Part shown: in pieces, positions 8,672 to 16,601 of the stretch
How positions within the stretch are numbered: the first letter of the stretch is position 1
Layout: each line of letters starts with the position of its first letter
NCBI GenBank assembly: GCA_023420415.1
Contig: JAEZWF010000033.1
Span: forward strand, 186,001-250,000
Reading direction: 5' to 3'
Source of the DNA: Actinomycetes bacterium
GTDB lineage: Bacteria; Actinomycetota; Actinomycetes; Actinomycetales; Dermatophilaceae
DNA: 64,000 nucleotides
Program-made: the position numbers and the translations under genes
Notes under the pieces: generated by a model
Databases searched by the model: none
Seen by the model: only the letters and a program-made list of their open reading frames with translations
What the model was told of the DNA's origin: nothing

Positions 8672-9064
8672 TCAGTCTGCGGGCGCAACCAGCCTCAGCA
8701 GCTCGCCAGGCCCGACGGCGACGGCGCCCACCTGCTCGATGCGGGCGCGCAGACCGCGGTCGGCGGTCACGACAGTGACGTCGTCACCGGCGTCGCGCGC
8801 GGCTGCAGCTTGCGCGACGATCTCGTCGTCGCCTTCGTGAGGTGCGTGCACCACCTCGACCGCCGCGTCGCTGGACTCGCTTGACCCAGCCTTGGCCGCG
8901 CCCTCGAGCACGAGCACGACCCGGTCGTACGGCAGTCGTTCGCGCGCCTGCTCCACCTGGGCCAGGAGACGGCGTGCCGCGCCAGCGCGGTCGCGCCACC
9001 ATCCGTCCGGTCGCGAGCCGACCACGTTGGCGCCGTCGATGACGAGCGTCCGCCGGGCGCTCAC
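8672..9064 (-). CDS. NYN domain protein (PIN-like nuclease fold)
   Basis: 130 residues. The N-terminus LVIDGANVVGSRPDGWW carries the conserved acidic start of the NYN/PIN-like fold; further acidic residues are in HEGDDEIV and VVTADRGLRAR, so the putative metal site is complete. NYN proteins are predicted or proven RNases; this one is close to the stand-alone actinobacterial type. It starts with GTG at 9064 and overlaps the upstream methyltransferase stop by 4 nt, so the two are co-translated. The RNA target is unknown. Confidence 0.8.
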   Translation of the reverse strand: MSARRTLVIDGANVVGSRPDGWWRDRAGAARRLLAQVEQARERLPYDRVVLVLEGAAKAGSSESSDAAVEVVHAPHEGDDEIVAQAAAARDAGDDVTVVTADRGLRARIEQVGAVAVGPGELLRLVAPAD

Positions 9065-9729
9065 GGGACCCTCGCAATCACGACGGCCTGTGCGTCGCGT
9101 TCGTTGTCAGACAACGGTTCTCGTTCCATCCGAGCCACCTCCGTCATGCCTGCGTCGATGAGGACGTCGACCACCTGATCCGTCGTCCGGTTGTACCGCT
9201 CGAGCGCCACCTCGAGGCCGTGCGCGGCATACGCAGGAGCGACGTCCCGCACACCGGTGCCCGACTGGAACGCCACCAGCACCACACCGTTCGACCGGGT
9301 GACCCGCCGCAGCTCGGCGGCGATCCGGGGCAGCTCCGCGTCAGGGCTGTGGATCGTGGAGTACCACGAGAAGACACCGTCGAACGTCTCGTCGCCGTGG
9401 GGCAGGTCGGTCAGCGAGCCCTGCCTCGTGACGAGCTCGGGGTGGTCGGCGCGTGCCCGCCGCACCATCTCCGGCGAGAGGTCGACACCCTCGACACGAC
9501 ACCCGAGCCCCGCAAGCAGTGGCATCATTCGCCCGGCGCCACAGCCCGCGTCGAGCACGGCGGCGCCATCGGGCAGCAGCGAGACGAAGTGCTCGACCAT
9601 CGCCAGGTCGAGCGGCGCCTCCGGCTCGGTCGAGGGGAAGCGGTCGGCATACAGGTCGGCCACGACGTCGTATGCCGCCCGCACCGCGCCTTCGCCCTGG
9701 CCCGCCCGCACCAGCCCAGTCTGTCCCAT
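9061..9729 (-). CDS. Class I SAM-dependent methyltransferase
   Basis: 222 residues with a Methyltransf_11-type domain: the SAM-binding loop reads LDAGCGAGR (motif I, about residues 62-70), followed by VEGVDLSPEMV, the acidic-loop TDLPHGDETFDGV and an RVTRSNGVVLVAF strand. No substrate-specific feature is evident. The ATG at 9729 precedes the conserved YDVVADLYADRF helix; the open frame continues upstream through the divergent deaminase gene but without coding character. It is divergent from that gene with only 36 bp between starts and coupled to the NYN gene. Two octamers, 9645 and 9670, face each other inside it. Confidence 0.85.
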   Translation of the reverse strand: MGQTGLVRAGQGEGAVRAAYDVVADLYADRFPSTEPEAPLDLAMVEHFVSLLPDGAAVLDAGCGAGRMMPLLAGLGCRVEGVDLSPEMVRRARADHPELVTRQGSLTDLPHGDETFDGVFSWYSTIHSPDAELPRIAAELRRVTRSNGVVLVAFQSGTGVRDVAPAYAAHGLEVALERYNRTTDQVVDVLIDAGMTEVARMEREPLSDNERDAQAVVIARVP

Positions 9730-9765
9730 GGGCGTCTGGATCGGCGCAGCGGCAGGATGTCGGGC

Positions 9766-10188
9766 ATGCACATCTCGGACCGGGACCTCATCGCGGCAGC
9801 GGCCCAGGCCCTGAACCCACAACAGCTCGCGGACGGCTCGTGGGCCGCGGACGTGGGTGCCGCGGTGGAGGCCGCGGACGGACAGGTCTTCACCGGCGCA
9901 TCGATCGGCGGCTACCTCGCCGTGTGTGCCGAGCAGAGCGCCCTCACCCAGCTCGTGTCGACGACCGCGCCCCGCATCCGCAGGGTCGTCGCGGTGTGGC
10001 GGGACCCGGCTGACGGTGCCCTCCACATCCTGCCTCCGTGCGGGCGGTGCCGCGAGTTCATGCGGGTGCTCGACCAGGCCAACCTCGACGCGCAGATCAT
10101 CCTCGGCCCCGACCACACCAGCACCCTGGCCGATCTCCTGCCCCTGCCCGGCTGGCATGCCGAACCCGCGGAGCGTTCGAGAGGTTGA
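9766..10188 (+). CDS. Cytidine deaminase-like protein
   Basis: 140 residues with the small tetrameric cytidine/blasticidin deaminase fold. The zinc site is all-cysteine: C54 and catalytic E56 in CAEQSAL, C92 and C95 in PPCGRCREF. This matches cytidine deaminase (Cys-Ala-Glu ... Pro-Cys-x-x-Cys), which converts cytidine or deoxycytidine to uridine forms. The C-terminal half is short and diverged, so a related substrate is possible. It is divergent from the methyltransferase; after its stop comes the 57-bp palindromic repeat that separates it from convergent pxpC. Confidence 0.8.
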   Translation: MHISDRDLIAAAAQALNPQQLADGSWAADVGAAVEAADGQVFTGASIGGYLAVCAEQSALTQLVSTTAPRIRRVVAVWRDPADGALHILPPCGRCREFMRVLDQANLDAQIILGPDHTSTLADLLPLPGWHAEPAERSRG

Positions 10189-10201
10189 CCTGACTGCCCC
10201 T

Positions 10202-10258
10202 TCATGTCCCGCAACATGCCGTGGAAAATCGCGATCGACGGCATGTTGCGGGACATGA
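10202..10258. repeat. 57-bp palindromic repeat, copy 1
   Basis: A perfect 21-bp inverted repeat (10202-10222 with 10238-10258) around a 15-nt loop. A partly paired C-rich/G-rich extension outside it begins at about 10195 and ends at about 10266. It lies between the convergent cytidine deaminase and pxpC genes and could act as a bidirectional terminator. A second copy, inverted and matching about 52 of 57 positions including the loop, is at 17660-17716. Confidence 0.85.
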
Positions 10259-10271
10259 GTGGGGCAGTGGG

Positions 10272-11138
10272 TCAGGTGGTGAAGGTGAGCGGGTCACCCG
10301 GGCGGGCCTGGGCGGCGAGATCGAGGTCGGTATGCCGCACGACGGCGATGACGGGGTAACCGCCGGTCACGGGGTGGTCGGCGAGGAAGACCAGCGGCCT
10401 TCCGTCGGCAGGCACCTGCACCGCCCCAGGGACGAGTCCTTCGCTGGGAAGCTCGCGACCGGCATACTCCTGCGCTCGTTCGAGTGGTGGTCCCTCGAGG
10501 CGCACGGCGACCCGGTTGCTGTCGGGGGAGACGGTCCAGGTGGCGGCGGTCAGCCCGCCGGCATCGGCGAACCAGTCAGTGCGCGGACCGGGAGTGGTGC
10601 GCAGCCGCAGTGGTGCCGGCACCGGGTGGGGTGCGGCGGCGTCGACCACCGGGAACACGTCGGTGGGTGGAGTGCCGACCGGCACTGTGTCGCCGGCTGT
10701 CAGTGGGGCGGGGCCGATGCCGGACAGCACGTCGGTGGAGCGCGACCCGAGGACGGCGTCGACAACGACGCCACCCCGCACGGACAGGTAGGTGCGCAGG
10801 CCGCTGTCCGGGGGCCCGAGGACGAGCCGGTCGCCGTCCCGCAGTGCCACGACAGCCGCCATGGGCACGGGTCGTCCGGCGACGGTGGCCGGCACGGATG
10901 CGCCGGTGAGGGTGATGACGAGTGCGCCACGGGCGACGAACTCCGCTGTGCCGTAAGTGATCTCGAGAGCAGCAGCACTGACGGGATTGGCGAGGAGCCG
11001 TTGACCGAGAGCCCACGCAGACCTGTCGGCGGCCCCCGAACGGCCGACGCCGATCGCGGCCAGACCGGGCCGCCCGCCGTCCTCGACCAGCACCGGCAGC
11101 CCGCAGCGCACCACCTCGAGCGCCGGTCGCGAGGTCAT
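10272..11138 (-). CDS. pxpC: 5-oxoprolinase subunit PxpC (KipA family)
   Basis: 288 residues of the biotin-dependent-carboxyltransferase-like (AHS2) family: LVEDGGRPGLAAIGVGRSGAAD near the start, NPVSAAALEITYG, YLSVRGG, LGSRSTD and the C-terminal GGYPVIAVV. PxpC is the third component of prokaryotic ATP-dependent 5-oxoprolinase, which opens pyroglutamate to glutamate. The ATG at 11138 overlaps the pxpB stop by 4 nt, which fixes the start. Last gene of pxpA-pxpB-pxpC. Confidence 0.92.
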   Translation of the reverse strand: MTSRPALEVVRCGLPVLVEDGGRPGLAAIGVGRSGAADRSAWALGQRLLANPVSAAALEITYGTAEFVARGALVITLTGASVPATVAGRPVPMAAVVALRDGDRLVLGPPDSGLRTYLSVRGGVVVDAVLGSRSTDVLSGIGPAPLTAGDTVPVGTPPTDVFPVVDAAAPHPVPAPLRLRTTPGPRTDWFADAGGLTAATWTVSPDSNRVAVRLEGPPLERAQEYAGRELPSEGLVPGAVQVPADGRPLVFLADHPVTGGYPVIAVVRHTDLDLAAQARPGDPLTFTT

Positions 11139-11767
11139 CGGACCGCCGTGAACCGCACCGTCCACCCCGGCCGCAGGAGTGCGGGCGGGTCGCGGTCGAC
11201 GTCGAACAGCACGAGGTCGGTGTGGCCGAGCAGCTGCCATCCACCTGGGGAGGTGCGGGGGTAGATGCCGCTGAACTCCCCTGCGACACCTACCGATCCG
11301 GCCGGGACGGACGTGCGCGGAGTGGCTCGCCGAGGGACCCGCAGACGGTTGTCGCCGCCGACGAGGTAGGCGAACCCGGGCGCGAAACCCCCGAAGGCCA
11401 CTCGCCAGGGCGTGCCGGTGTGGGCTGCGACCACCGCCGCCTCGGTGAGCCCGGTCGCGGTGGCGACATCGGCCAGGTCGGGCCCGTCGTAGACGACCGG
11501 CACCTCGACCTCACCCTCGGCCGGTGGCGCGGCGCCTTCTGGCATGGTCTGCAACGCTGCGTCGAGCCGGGCCGTGAGGGGGCCGACCAGCCCCGGTGAC
11601 TGCGCCGTCACGAGCACGGTCCGGGCTGCCGGGACGACATCCATGACACCGAGGTCCTCTCGCGAAACCAGCTCGCGCACGACATGATCAGCGGCCAGTG
11701 CCGCCTCGAGGTCATCAAGCTCGACCAGCACGGCCTGCTCACCGTAGGGCACCAGCCGAACCGTCAC
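11135..11767 (-). CDS. pxpB: 5-oxoprolinase subunit PxpB (KipI family)
   Basis: 210 residues of the AHS1/KipI family: the N-terminus YGEQAVLVELDD, a central PVVYDGPDLADVA, the invariant FGGFAPGFAYLVGGD and SVGVAGEFSGIYPRTSPGGW all fit. With PxpA and PxpC it forms the ATP-dependent 5-oxoprolinase; in Bacillus the KipI homologue also inhibits a sporulation kinase when paired with KipA, but the gene order here with pxpA points to oxoprolinase. Overlaps both neighbours by 4 nt. Confidence 0.92.
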   Translation of the reverse strand: MTVRLVPYGEQAVLVELDDLEAALAADHVVRELVSREDLGVMDVVPAARTVLVTAQSPGLVGPLTARLDAALQTMPEGAAPPAEGEVEVPVVYDGPDLADVATATGLTEAAVVAAHTGTPWRVAFGGFAPGFAYLVGGDNRLRVPRRATPRTSVPAGSVGVAGEFSGIYPRTSPGGWQLLGHTDLVLFDVDRDPPALLRPGWTVRFTAVR

Positions 11768-12552
11768 GTGAAGGCCTCGATGCCGACTCCCGCCCCCGCC
11801 AGCGCGGCACGCACCTGCCGTGCCATGGCGACGGCGCCCGGGCTGTCACCGTGGATGCACACCGAGTCGGGCTCGATCTCGAGCTCGGTGCCGTCGACGG
11901 CCGTGAGTCTCCCCTGTGTGACCATTCGGACGACCCGCTCCGCCACGACGGCCGGGTCGTCGAGCAGGGCCCCCGGGTCACGCCGTGACACCAGGGTGCC
12001 GTCGGCGTTGTAGGCACGGTCGGCGTAAGCCTCTGCGTGGCAACGGATTCCGGCAGCAGTGGCCTGGCGCAGGAGCTCGGAATTGGGAAGGCCGAGGATG
12101 CCGAGCTCGGGGCCGTAAGCGAGGACGGCGCCCACGACCGCCTCGGCATGCGCACCGTGGTGCACCACGGTGTTGTAGAGGGCTCCGTGCGGCTTGACGT
12201 ATGTGACCCGGGTGCCGGCCGCGCGGCATACCCCGTCCAAGGCACCGAGCTGGTAGATCACGTCCGCCCGCAGCTCGTCGACGCTCGCGTCGACGAACCG
12301 GCGCCCGAACCCGGCCAGGTCGCGGTAGGACACCTGCGCCCCGACGCGGACGCCCGCGGCGACCGCCAGCTCGACCGTGCGCAGCAGCGTGAGCGGGTCG
12401 CCGGCGTGGAAGCCGCAGGCAACGTTCGCGCTCGTGACCAGGCCCACCATCGCGGCGTCGTCGCCCAGGGTCCACCGGCCGAACGACTCGCCCAGGTCGG
12501 CATTGAGGTCGATGGTCCGCGGCGCCGCACCGCCGCCGGCGCTGCCAGCCAT
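11764..12552 (-). CDS. pxpA: 5-oxoprolinase subunit PxpA (LamB/YcsF family)
   Basis: 262 residues of the LamB/YcsF family. The N-terminus IDLNADLGESFG, then TSANVACGFHAGDP, VGAQVSYRDLAGFGRR, the YVKPHGALYN strand and the end (IEPDSVCIHGDSPGAV) are all family hallmarks; conserved His and Asp residues probably bind metal. It is the first gene of a complete pxpABC operon that recycles 5-oxoproline, an unavoidable by-product of glutamine/glutamate chemistry. The extra Gly/Ala-rich first dozen residues suggest that a slightly later start is possible. Confidence 0.93.
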   Translation of the reverse strand: MAGSAGGGAAPRTIDLNADLGESFGRWTLGDDAAMVGLVTSANVACGFHAGDPLTLLRTVELAVAAGVRVGAQVSYRDLAGFGRRFVDASVDELRADVIYQLGALDGVCRAAGTRVTYVKPHGALYNTVVHHGAHAEAVVGAVLAYGPELGILGLPNSELLRQATAAGIRCHAEAYADRAYNADGTLVSRRDPGALLDDPAVVAERVVRMVTQGRLTAVDGTELEIEPDSVCIHGDSPGAVAMARQVRAALAGAGVGIEAFT

Positions 12553-12573
12553 GGCTCCGACCGTACTAGCCCC

Positions 12574-12816
12574 TCACTGGCGCGGCTGGATCTCGCCCAT
12601 GGGGCCGAAGCCGTCGACCTCCTCGGCGTCGACGTAGATGATCTGCGGCTGGGCGGAGACGATGTCCGGCATGGCCGCCATGAACTCGGCGACGTGGTCC
12701 TGCTTCATGTGCTCGGCCCCGGCGTCACCGTCGCGGAAGCCCTCGATGCACACGAAGGTCGAAGGGTCCTCGACGCTCTGGGAGAACTCGAAGAACACGT
12801 ACTCGGGACTCTGCAT
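12574..12816 (-). CDS. Short antibiotic-biosynthesis-monooxygenase (ABM)-like protein
   Basis: About 80 residues. The segment FFEFSQSVEDPSTFVCIEGF with a following DHVAEFMAAMPDIVSAQPQI matches the second half of putative quinol monooxygenases (ABM, dimeric ferredoxin-like fold). The usual N-terminal strand and helix (about 20 residues) are missing from the ATG at 12816. The frame continues upstream with RARLAESL, which could be that helix, but has no in-frame ATG, GTG or TTG, so either an unusual start is used or the gene is truncated. It lies just upstream of pxpA on the same strand. Confidence 0.6.
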   Translation of the reverse strand: MQSPEYVFFEFSQSVEDPSTFVCIEGFRDGDAGAEHMKQDHVAEFMAAMPDIVSAQPQIIYVDAEEVDGFGPMGEIQPRQ

Positions 12817-12892
12817 TAGGGACTCGGCCAGCCTTGCACGCGGCCGCGAAATCCACCTGACGACCCCGCCCGGCGGATGCCACAGTGGGCCC

Positions 12893-13504
12893 GTGCCCCA
12901 GGTCGTCCTGCTCACCGAACGTCTCCGGCTGGAGCCGCTTGCCGACGAGCACCTCGAGCACGAGGTCGAGCTCGACAGCGATCCGCAGGTCCTGCGGTAC
13001 CACGGGGGTCGGGCCCGCACGCGCGCCGAGGTGGAGCGCAGCCACGTCGAGCGGTTGGCGCACTCGGACCGCGTGGACGGGCTCGGGATGTGGGCCGGGT
13101 TCCTCACGGAGGGAGCCGGATCGTCAAGTGCCCCACCGTTCGTCGGCCTCTGGATGCTCACTCCACCGCACGGCCCCGACCAGGTGTTCCGGCCCGACGA
13201 GGCGGACCTCGGTTACCGCGTGATGCGCCGGTTCTGGCGGCGGGGCCTCGCGAGCGAGGGCTCGCGCGAGTTGCTCCGGTATGGCTTTGACGACCTCGGC
13301 CTCAACCGCATCTTCGCCCAGACGATGGCCGTCAACGCCCCTTCCCGCGCCACGATGGAGTCGCTCGGCCTGCAGTTCGTGCGGGGCTTCCAGATGACCT
13401 TCGACGAGCCGCTTCCCGGTGCCGAGCATGGCGAGGTCGAGTACGAGCTGCGTCGGAAGGACTGGCTCGCCCGCCGTCCGGGCAACGACGCGAGTATGCC
13501 GTGA
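12893..13504 (+). CDS. GNAT family N-acetyltransferase (RimJ-type)
   Basis: 203 residues. The N-terminus LTERLRLEPLADEHLE and the acetyl-CoA-binding region LGYRVMRRFWRRGLASEGSREL (the R-x-x-G-x-A-type pyrophosphate loop), then NRIFAQTMAVNAPSRATMESLGL, are typical of RimJ/RimL-like GNAT enzymes that acetylate amino groups of proteins or small molecules. The GTG at 12893 is chosen because homology starts there; CACAGT lies 6 nt before it and could be a leaderless -10 box. The stop overlaps the GTG of the DUF3626 gene, and an octamer (13494-13501) sits right on that junction. Confidence 0.85.
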   Translation: MPQVVLLTERLRLEPLADEHLEHEVELDSDPQVLRYHGGRARTRAEVERSHVERLAHSDRVDGLGMWAGFLTEGAGSSSAPPFVGLWMLTPPHGPDQVFRPDEADLGYRVMRRFWRRGLASEGSRELLRYGFDDLGLNRIFAQTMAVNAPSRATMESLGLQFVRGFQMTFDEPLPGAEHGEVEYELRRKDWLARRPGNDASMP

Positions 13505-14403
13505 GCTCGCCACCCAGCGCACCGAGCCGGTGGGCGCGGGCCGCCCTTGGTCATGTGGAGCAGCTCAGCACTGGCGGCCCGCTGGACCGGTCGCTGCGGG
13601 TCACCCTCAACTTCCACCCCGACCGCGCGGCCGTGCCCGGCGACACCAGCACGGTGCTCGAACGGCTGGCGGATGAAGGCGTCTACCGGTCGCAGTTCGA
13701 GACCGGCACGAGCAACGGCGGGCTCACAGCACACGAGGGCGGCGACCGATGGCGTTGGGAGCAAAGGATCTTCGGCCACGCCTACGACGAGGCACCACCG
13801 GTTGAGCGGCCCAAGTACGGCGCCCTCGACCACCGCGGTCGGGGGTTGGGTGGCGCGCCCCGGTTCGGCTCGGCGCACCTGCGGCTGCGCGCGCACGTGC
13901 TCGACCGGACCACGTTCTGCTTCCCCGACTCGTTCCTCGAGCCGGAGCACTTCGCCACGGCCCGCCGGTTCGACCTGATTCGGCTCGCCGACGCGTTCGA
14001 CGCGGTGCCGCGCACGGAGGCGCAGGAGTTGGAGGAGGGCGGACAGCTCGACGACTACGTCGAGGCACATGTCCACGGCCCGGTCGCCATCGCCACCGAC
14101 GTGGAGGCGCTCCTCCTCGACCCCTGCTACCGCGGTACCCCGACCGAGACGCACGCGCGGGCGTTCAGCCGGCGACACGGCATACCGGTCGAGTGGCACG
14201 AGGGCAGACGGCTGACCACCGAGGAATTGGTGCAGCACAAGGACTTTCGTGGCCCCCACGTTGTGGAGGTCGGACTCCGGGTCGCCGAGGACGACGTCCT
14301 CGACGCCGCCGTCATCGGTCGCGCGGTCGCGCGGGGGCGTGAGCACCCGCAGGACCTGAAGAAGGTCTGGCACCTGGTCGCACGCTTCGGCACACGCGTA
14401 TAG
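13501..14403 (+). CDS. DUF3626 domain protein
   Basis: 300 residues. Conserved-looking segments include RVTLNFHPDR, SQFETGTSNGG, RPKYGALD, GSAHLRLR, RTTFCFPDS, EAHVHGPV and the C-terminal VEWHEGRRLT, which fit the uncharacterised DUF3626 family (some members are annotated as predicted toxins or ADP-ribosyl-type enzymes, without experimental support known to me). No signal peptide or membrane helix. Translation is coupled to the GNAT gene by a GTGA overlap; a perfect 18-bp hairpin follows 12 bp after its stop. Confidence 0.75.
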   Translation: MSSPPSAPSRWARAALGHVEQLSTGGPLDRSLRVTLNFHPDRAAVPGDTSTVLERLADEGVYRSQFETGTSNGGLTAHEGGDRWRWEQRIFGHAYDEAPPVERPKYGALDHRGRGLGGAPRFGSAHLRLRAHVLDRTTFCFPDSFLEPEHFATARRFDLIRLADAFDAVPRTEAQELEEGGQLDDYVEAHVHGPVAIATDVEALLLDPCYRGTPTETHARAFSRRHGIPVEWHEGRRLTTEELVQHKDFRGPHVVEVGLRVAEDDVLDAAVIGRAVARGREHPQDLKKVWHLVARFGTRV

Positions 14404-14415
14404 GGGTGATGCGAG

Positions 14416-14457
14416 ATGCGAACCTGGGTTGCGGAACTGCGCAACCCAGGTTCGCAT
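14416..14457 (+). terminator. Perfect 18-bp stem hairpin after the DUF3626 gene
   Basis: An uninterrupted 18-bp inverted repeat (14416-14433 with 14440-14457) with a 6-nt loop, starting 12 bp after the DUF3626 stop and ending 31 bp before the -10 box of the next gene. There is no U-tract, as is common for actinobacterial terminators. Confidence 0.65.
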
Positions 14458-14487
14458 TGTCGTCGATGGGTATGCCGCTGCGCGGGC

Positions 14488-14493
14488 TAGGGT
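14488..14493 (+). promoter_or_regulatory. -10 box, leaderless start of lipoprotein gene
   Basis: TAGGGT ends 6 nt before the ATG at 14500, the spacing at which transcription would begin at the start codon; no ribosome site is present. Confidence 0.45.
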
Positions 14494-14499
14494 CGATGG

Positions 14500-15461
14500 A
14501 TGCCACGCCCGCTCCGGCCCGCCGCGGTGCTCACCCTGGCCGTCATCCTGACCACCTCGTGTGGGCAGACCGCCGATCCCACCACGCACCCACGAGCCCC
14601 CGCCCGACCAGCGCCTCGCCCACGAGCACAACCTCCCCGAGCGCGTCCCCGACCACGACGACAACCACCACCCCGCCCGCCTCGACCACCAAGGCGACCA
14701 CCGTGAGCCCCAAGCCGCCGCCCAAGCCCTCCGCCGGTGGCGCCAAGACGCCGCCGGCCACCGCATCACCGCGGCCCAGCGCCAGCAGCCTGACCAGCCT
14801 GAAGGGCAACACCCGCAACGCGATCGCGTGGGCGCCGATCACCAACCCCGGCAACGTGACCATCGAGGGCAGCGTCCCCAGCGCACGCGCCTGGTCGACC
14901 TCCAAGGTCCTCGTCGTCGCGGCATACCTCGACACCGTCGTGGGTGGCGACCCTGCGAAGACCCCTGCGCGAGAACGGAACTGGATCAAGGCCGCCCTCA
15001 CCGCGAGCGACGGCGACGCGGTGGTGGCCATCCGGGGCGAGATCCCCGGCAGCCCGGGCGCGGCGATCGAGCGCGTGCTGCGCGACATCGGCGACACCAC
15101 GACACGCGCGCCGGACACCTCGCAGGGCACGATGCAGTGGAGCGTGCGCCAGCAGATCCGGTTCATGGCGGCGCTCGCGAACGGTCGCGTCGTCTCACCG
15201 AAGGCGAGTGCGTTCCTGCTCGACCAGATGCACCCGATCGGCGCGCACCGGTGGGGCCTCGGCACCATCGGCGCCTCGTCGTTCAAGGGTGGCTGGCTGC
15301 GCGCGGACACCGAGACGCGCCAGATGGGCATCGTGGACGGGTATGCCGTCGCGATCATCACCGCCGGCGACGGACCGGCCGTCGTGCAGACCGACGGCGA
15401 CTCCGCGCACGTGCGGCAGCTGAACCGCCTCGCAACCCTGCTCGCCTCGCGCCTGCGCTGA
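14500..15461 (+). pseudogene. Class A beta-lactamase-like serine hydrolase lipoprotein, frameshifted
   Basis: The N-terminus from the ATG at 14500 is a lipoprotein signal (LTLAVILTTSC-GQ lipobox), but that frame ends uselessly at 14706. From about 14585 the coding signal moves to the frame one base earlier, which runs to 15461: a Thr/Pro/Ser-rich linker, then a serine beta-lactamase-like domain with STSK (Ser-x-x-Lys), ASDGD in the SDN position and SSFKGGW in the KTG position. A single missing base in the C-rich tract at roughly 14580-14605 would explain it; a sequencing error, phase variation or real decay are all possible. Activity as a beta-lactamase is not implied: many such actinobacterial lipoproteins lack it. 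Confidence 0.75.
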
Positions 15462-15544
15462 CCCACCTGCGCTGACCCGCCTGCGCGTTGCAGTACGAAC
15501 GCGGCGCGCGGAATGGCACCACGCGGCATACGGTTGCCGTAGTC

Positions 15545-16591
15545 ATGGCACTCGCGCTCTCGGTCCTCGACCTCGTCCCAGTCCGCTCCGACCAGACCAC
15601 GTCGGATGCGGTGCGCGCCTCGACGCAGCTGGCCCGGACGGCCGACCGGCTCGGCTTCACCCGCTACTGGGTCGCCGAGCACCACAACATGCCCGCCGTC
15701 GCCGCCACCAACCCGCCCGTCCTGATCGCCATGCTCGCTGCCGCGACCGAACGCATCCGCGTCGGGTCCGGTGGCGTCATGCTGCCCAACCACGCGCCGC
15801 TCGTCGTCGCAGAGCAGTTCGGCCTGCTCGAGGCGGCCAACCCGGGCCGCATCGACCTCGGCATCGGCCGCGCACCAGGCAGTGACCCGGTGACGTCGTG
15901 GGCGTTGCGGCACGGCGGTGGCGGCGTCGACGACGAGGCGGTCAACCGCTTCCCCGAGTACGTCGAGAACGTCATGGCGATGCTCAGCCCGGAAGGGGTC
16001 GGCCTCAACCTGCGCGGCCGCCAGTACCCCCTGCACGCCACCCCGGCGGCGACCAGCGTGCCGGAGGTCTGGCTGCTCGGCTCGTCCGACTACTCCGCCA
16101 GGCTCGCCGCGCAGCTCGGGCTGCCCTACGTCTTCGCCCACCACTTCAGCGGGCAGGGCACCGCGGAGGCGCTGGCGCTCTACCGGGGCGGCTTCAAGCC
16201 ATCGGAGTATGCCGCGGCGCCGCGGACGTTCCTCACCGCCAACGTCGTCGTGGCCGGGACCGAGGAGGAGGCACAGCGACTGCTGCTGCCGAACCTGCAC
16301 TCGATGGCGGCCCTGCGCACGGGTGCCCCGCTCACCCCGCAGCTCCTCGTCCAGGACGCCGAGGCCGCGCCGCTCACCCCCGACCAGGAGGCCATCGCCG
16401 ACGGGATGCGTCGACGCGCCTACGTCGGCACCGCCGACCAGGTTGCTGCCGGACTGACCGAGCTCGCCGACCAGTTTGACGTCGACGAGGTCATGGTGCA
16501 CCCGGTCGCGGGGGCGCTCACGGGCACCCCGGCCGACCAGGCGCCCGCCCGCGAGGAGACGCTCGAGCTGCTCGCTGCCGCCCTGCTCTAG
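15545..16591 (+). CDS. LLM-class flavin-dependent monooxygenase (luciferase-like)
   Basis: 348 residues of the bacterial-luciferase-like TIM-barrel family. It opens with LSVLDLVPV, has RYWVAEHHNMPAVA, RIRVGSGGVMLPNHAPL, then LDLGIGRAPG-type and WLLGSS segments, all seen in the YhbW/MsnO8-like branch ('LLM class flavin-dependent oxidoreductase, MsnO8 or alkanal-monooxygenase-like'). It should use FMNH2 or F420H2 from a separate reductase; the substrate is unknown. The ATG at 15545 immediately precedes the conserved first strand. An octamer lies 14 nt before the start. Co-directional with the following RelA/SpoT gene. Confidence 0.88.
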   Translation: MALALSVLDLVPVRSDQTTSDAVRASTQLARTADRLGFTRYWVAEHHNMPAVAATNPPVLIAMLAAATERIRVGSGGVMLPNHAPLVVAEQFGLLEAANPGRIDLGIGRAPGSDPVTSWALRHGGGGVDDEAVNRFPEYVENVMAMLSPEGVGLNLRGRQYPLHATPAATSVPEVWLLGSSDYSARLAAQLGLPYVFAHHFSGQGTAEALALYRGGFKPSEYAAAPRTFLTANVVVAGTEEEAQRLLLPNLHSMAALRTGAPLTPQLLVQDAEAAPLTPDQEAIADGMRRRAYVGTADQVAAGLTELADQFDVDEVMVHPVAGALTGTPADQAPAREETLELLAAALL

Positions 16592-16594
16592 CCT
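16589..16594 (+). promoter_or_regulatory. -10 box, leaderless start of the RelA/SpoT-domain gene
   Basis: TAGCCT overlaps the stop codon of the monooxygenase gene and ends 7 nt before the GTG at 16602. Confidence 0.35.
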
Positions 16595-16601
16595 GTCGGG
16601 C

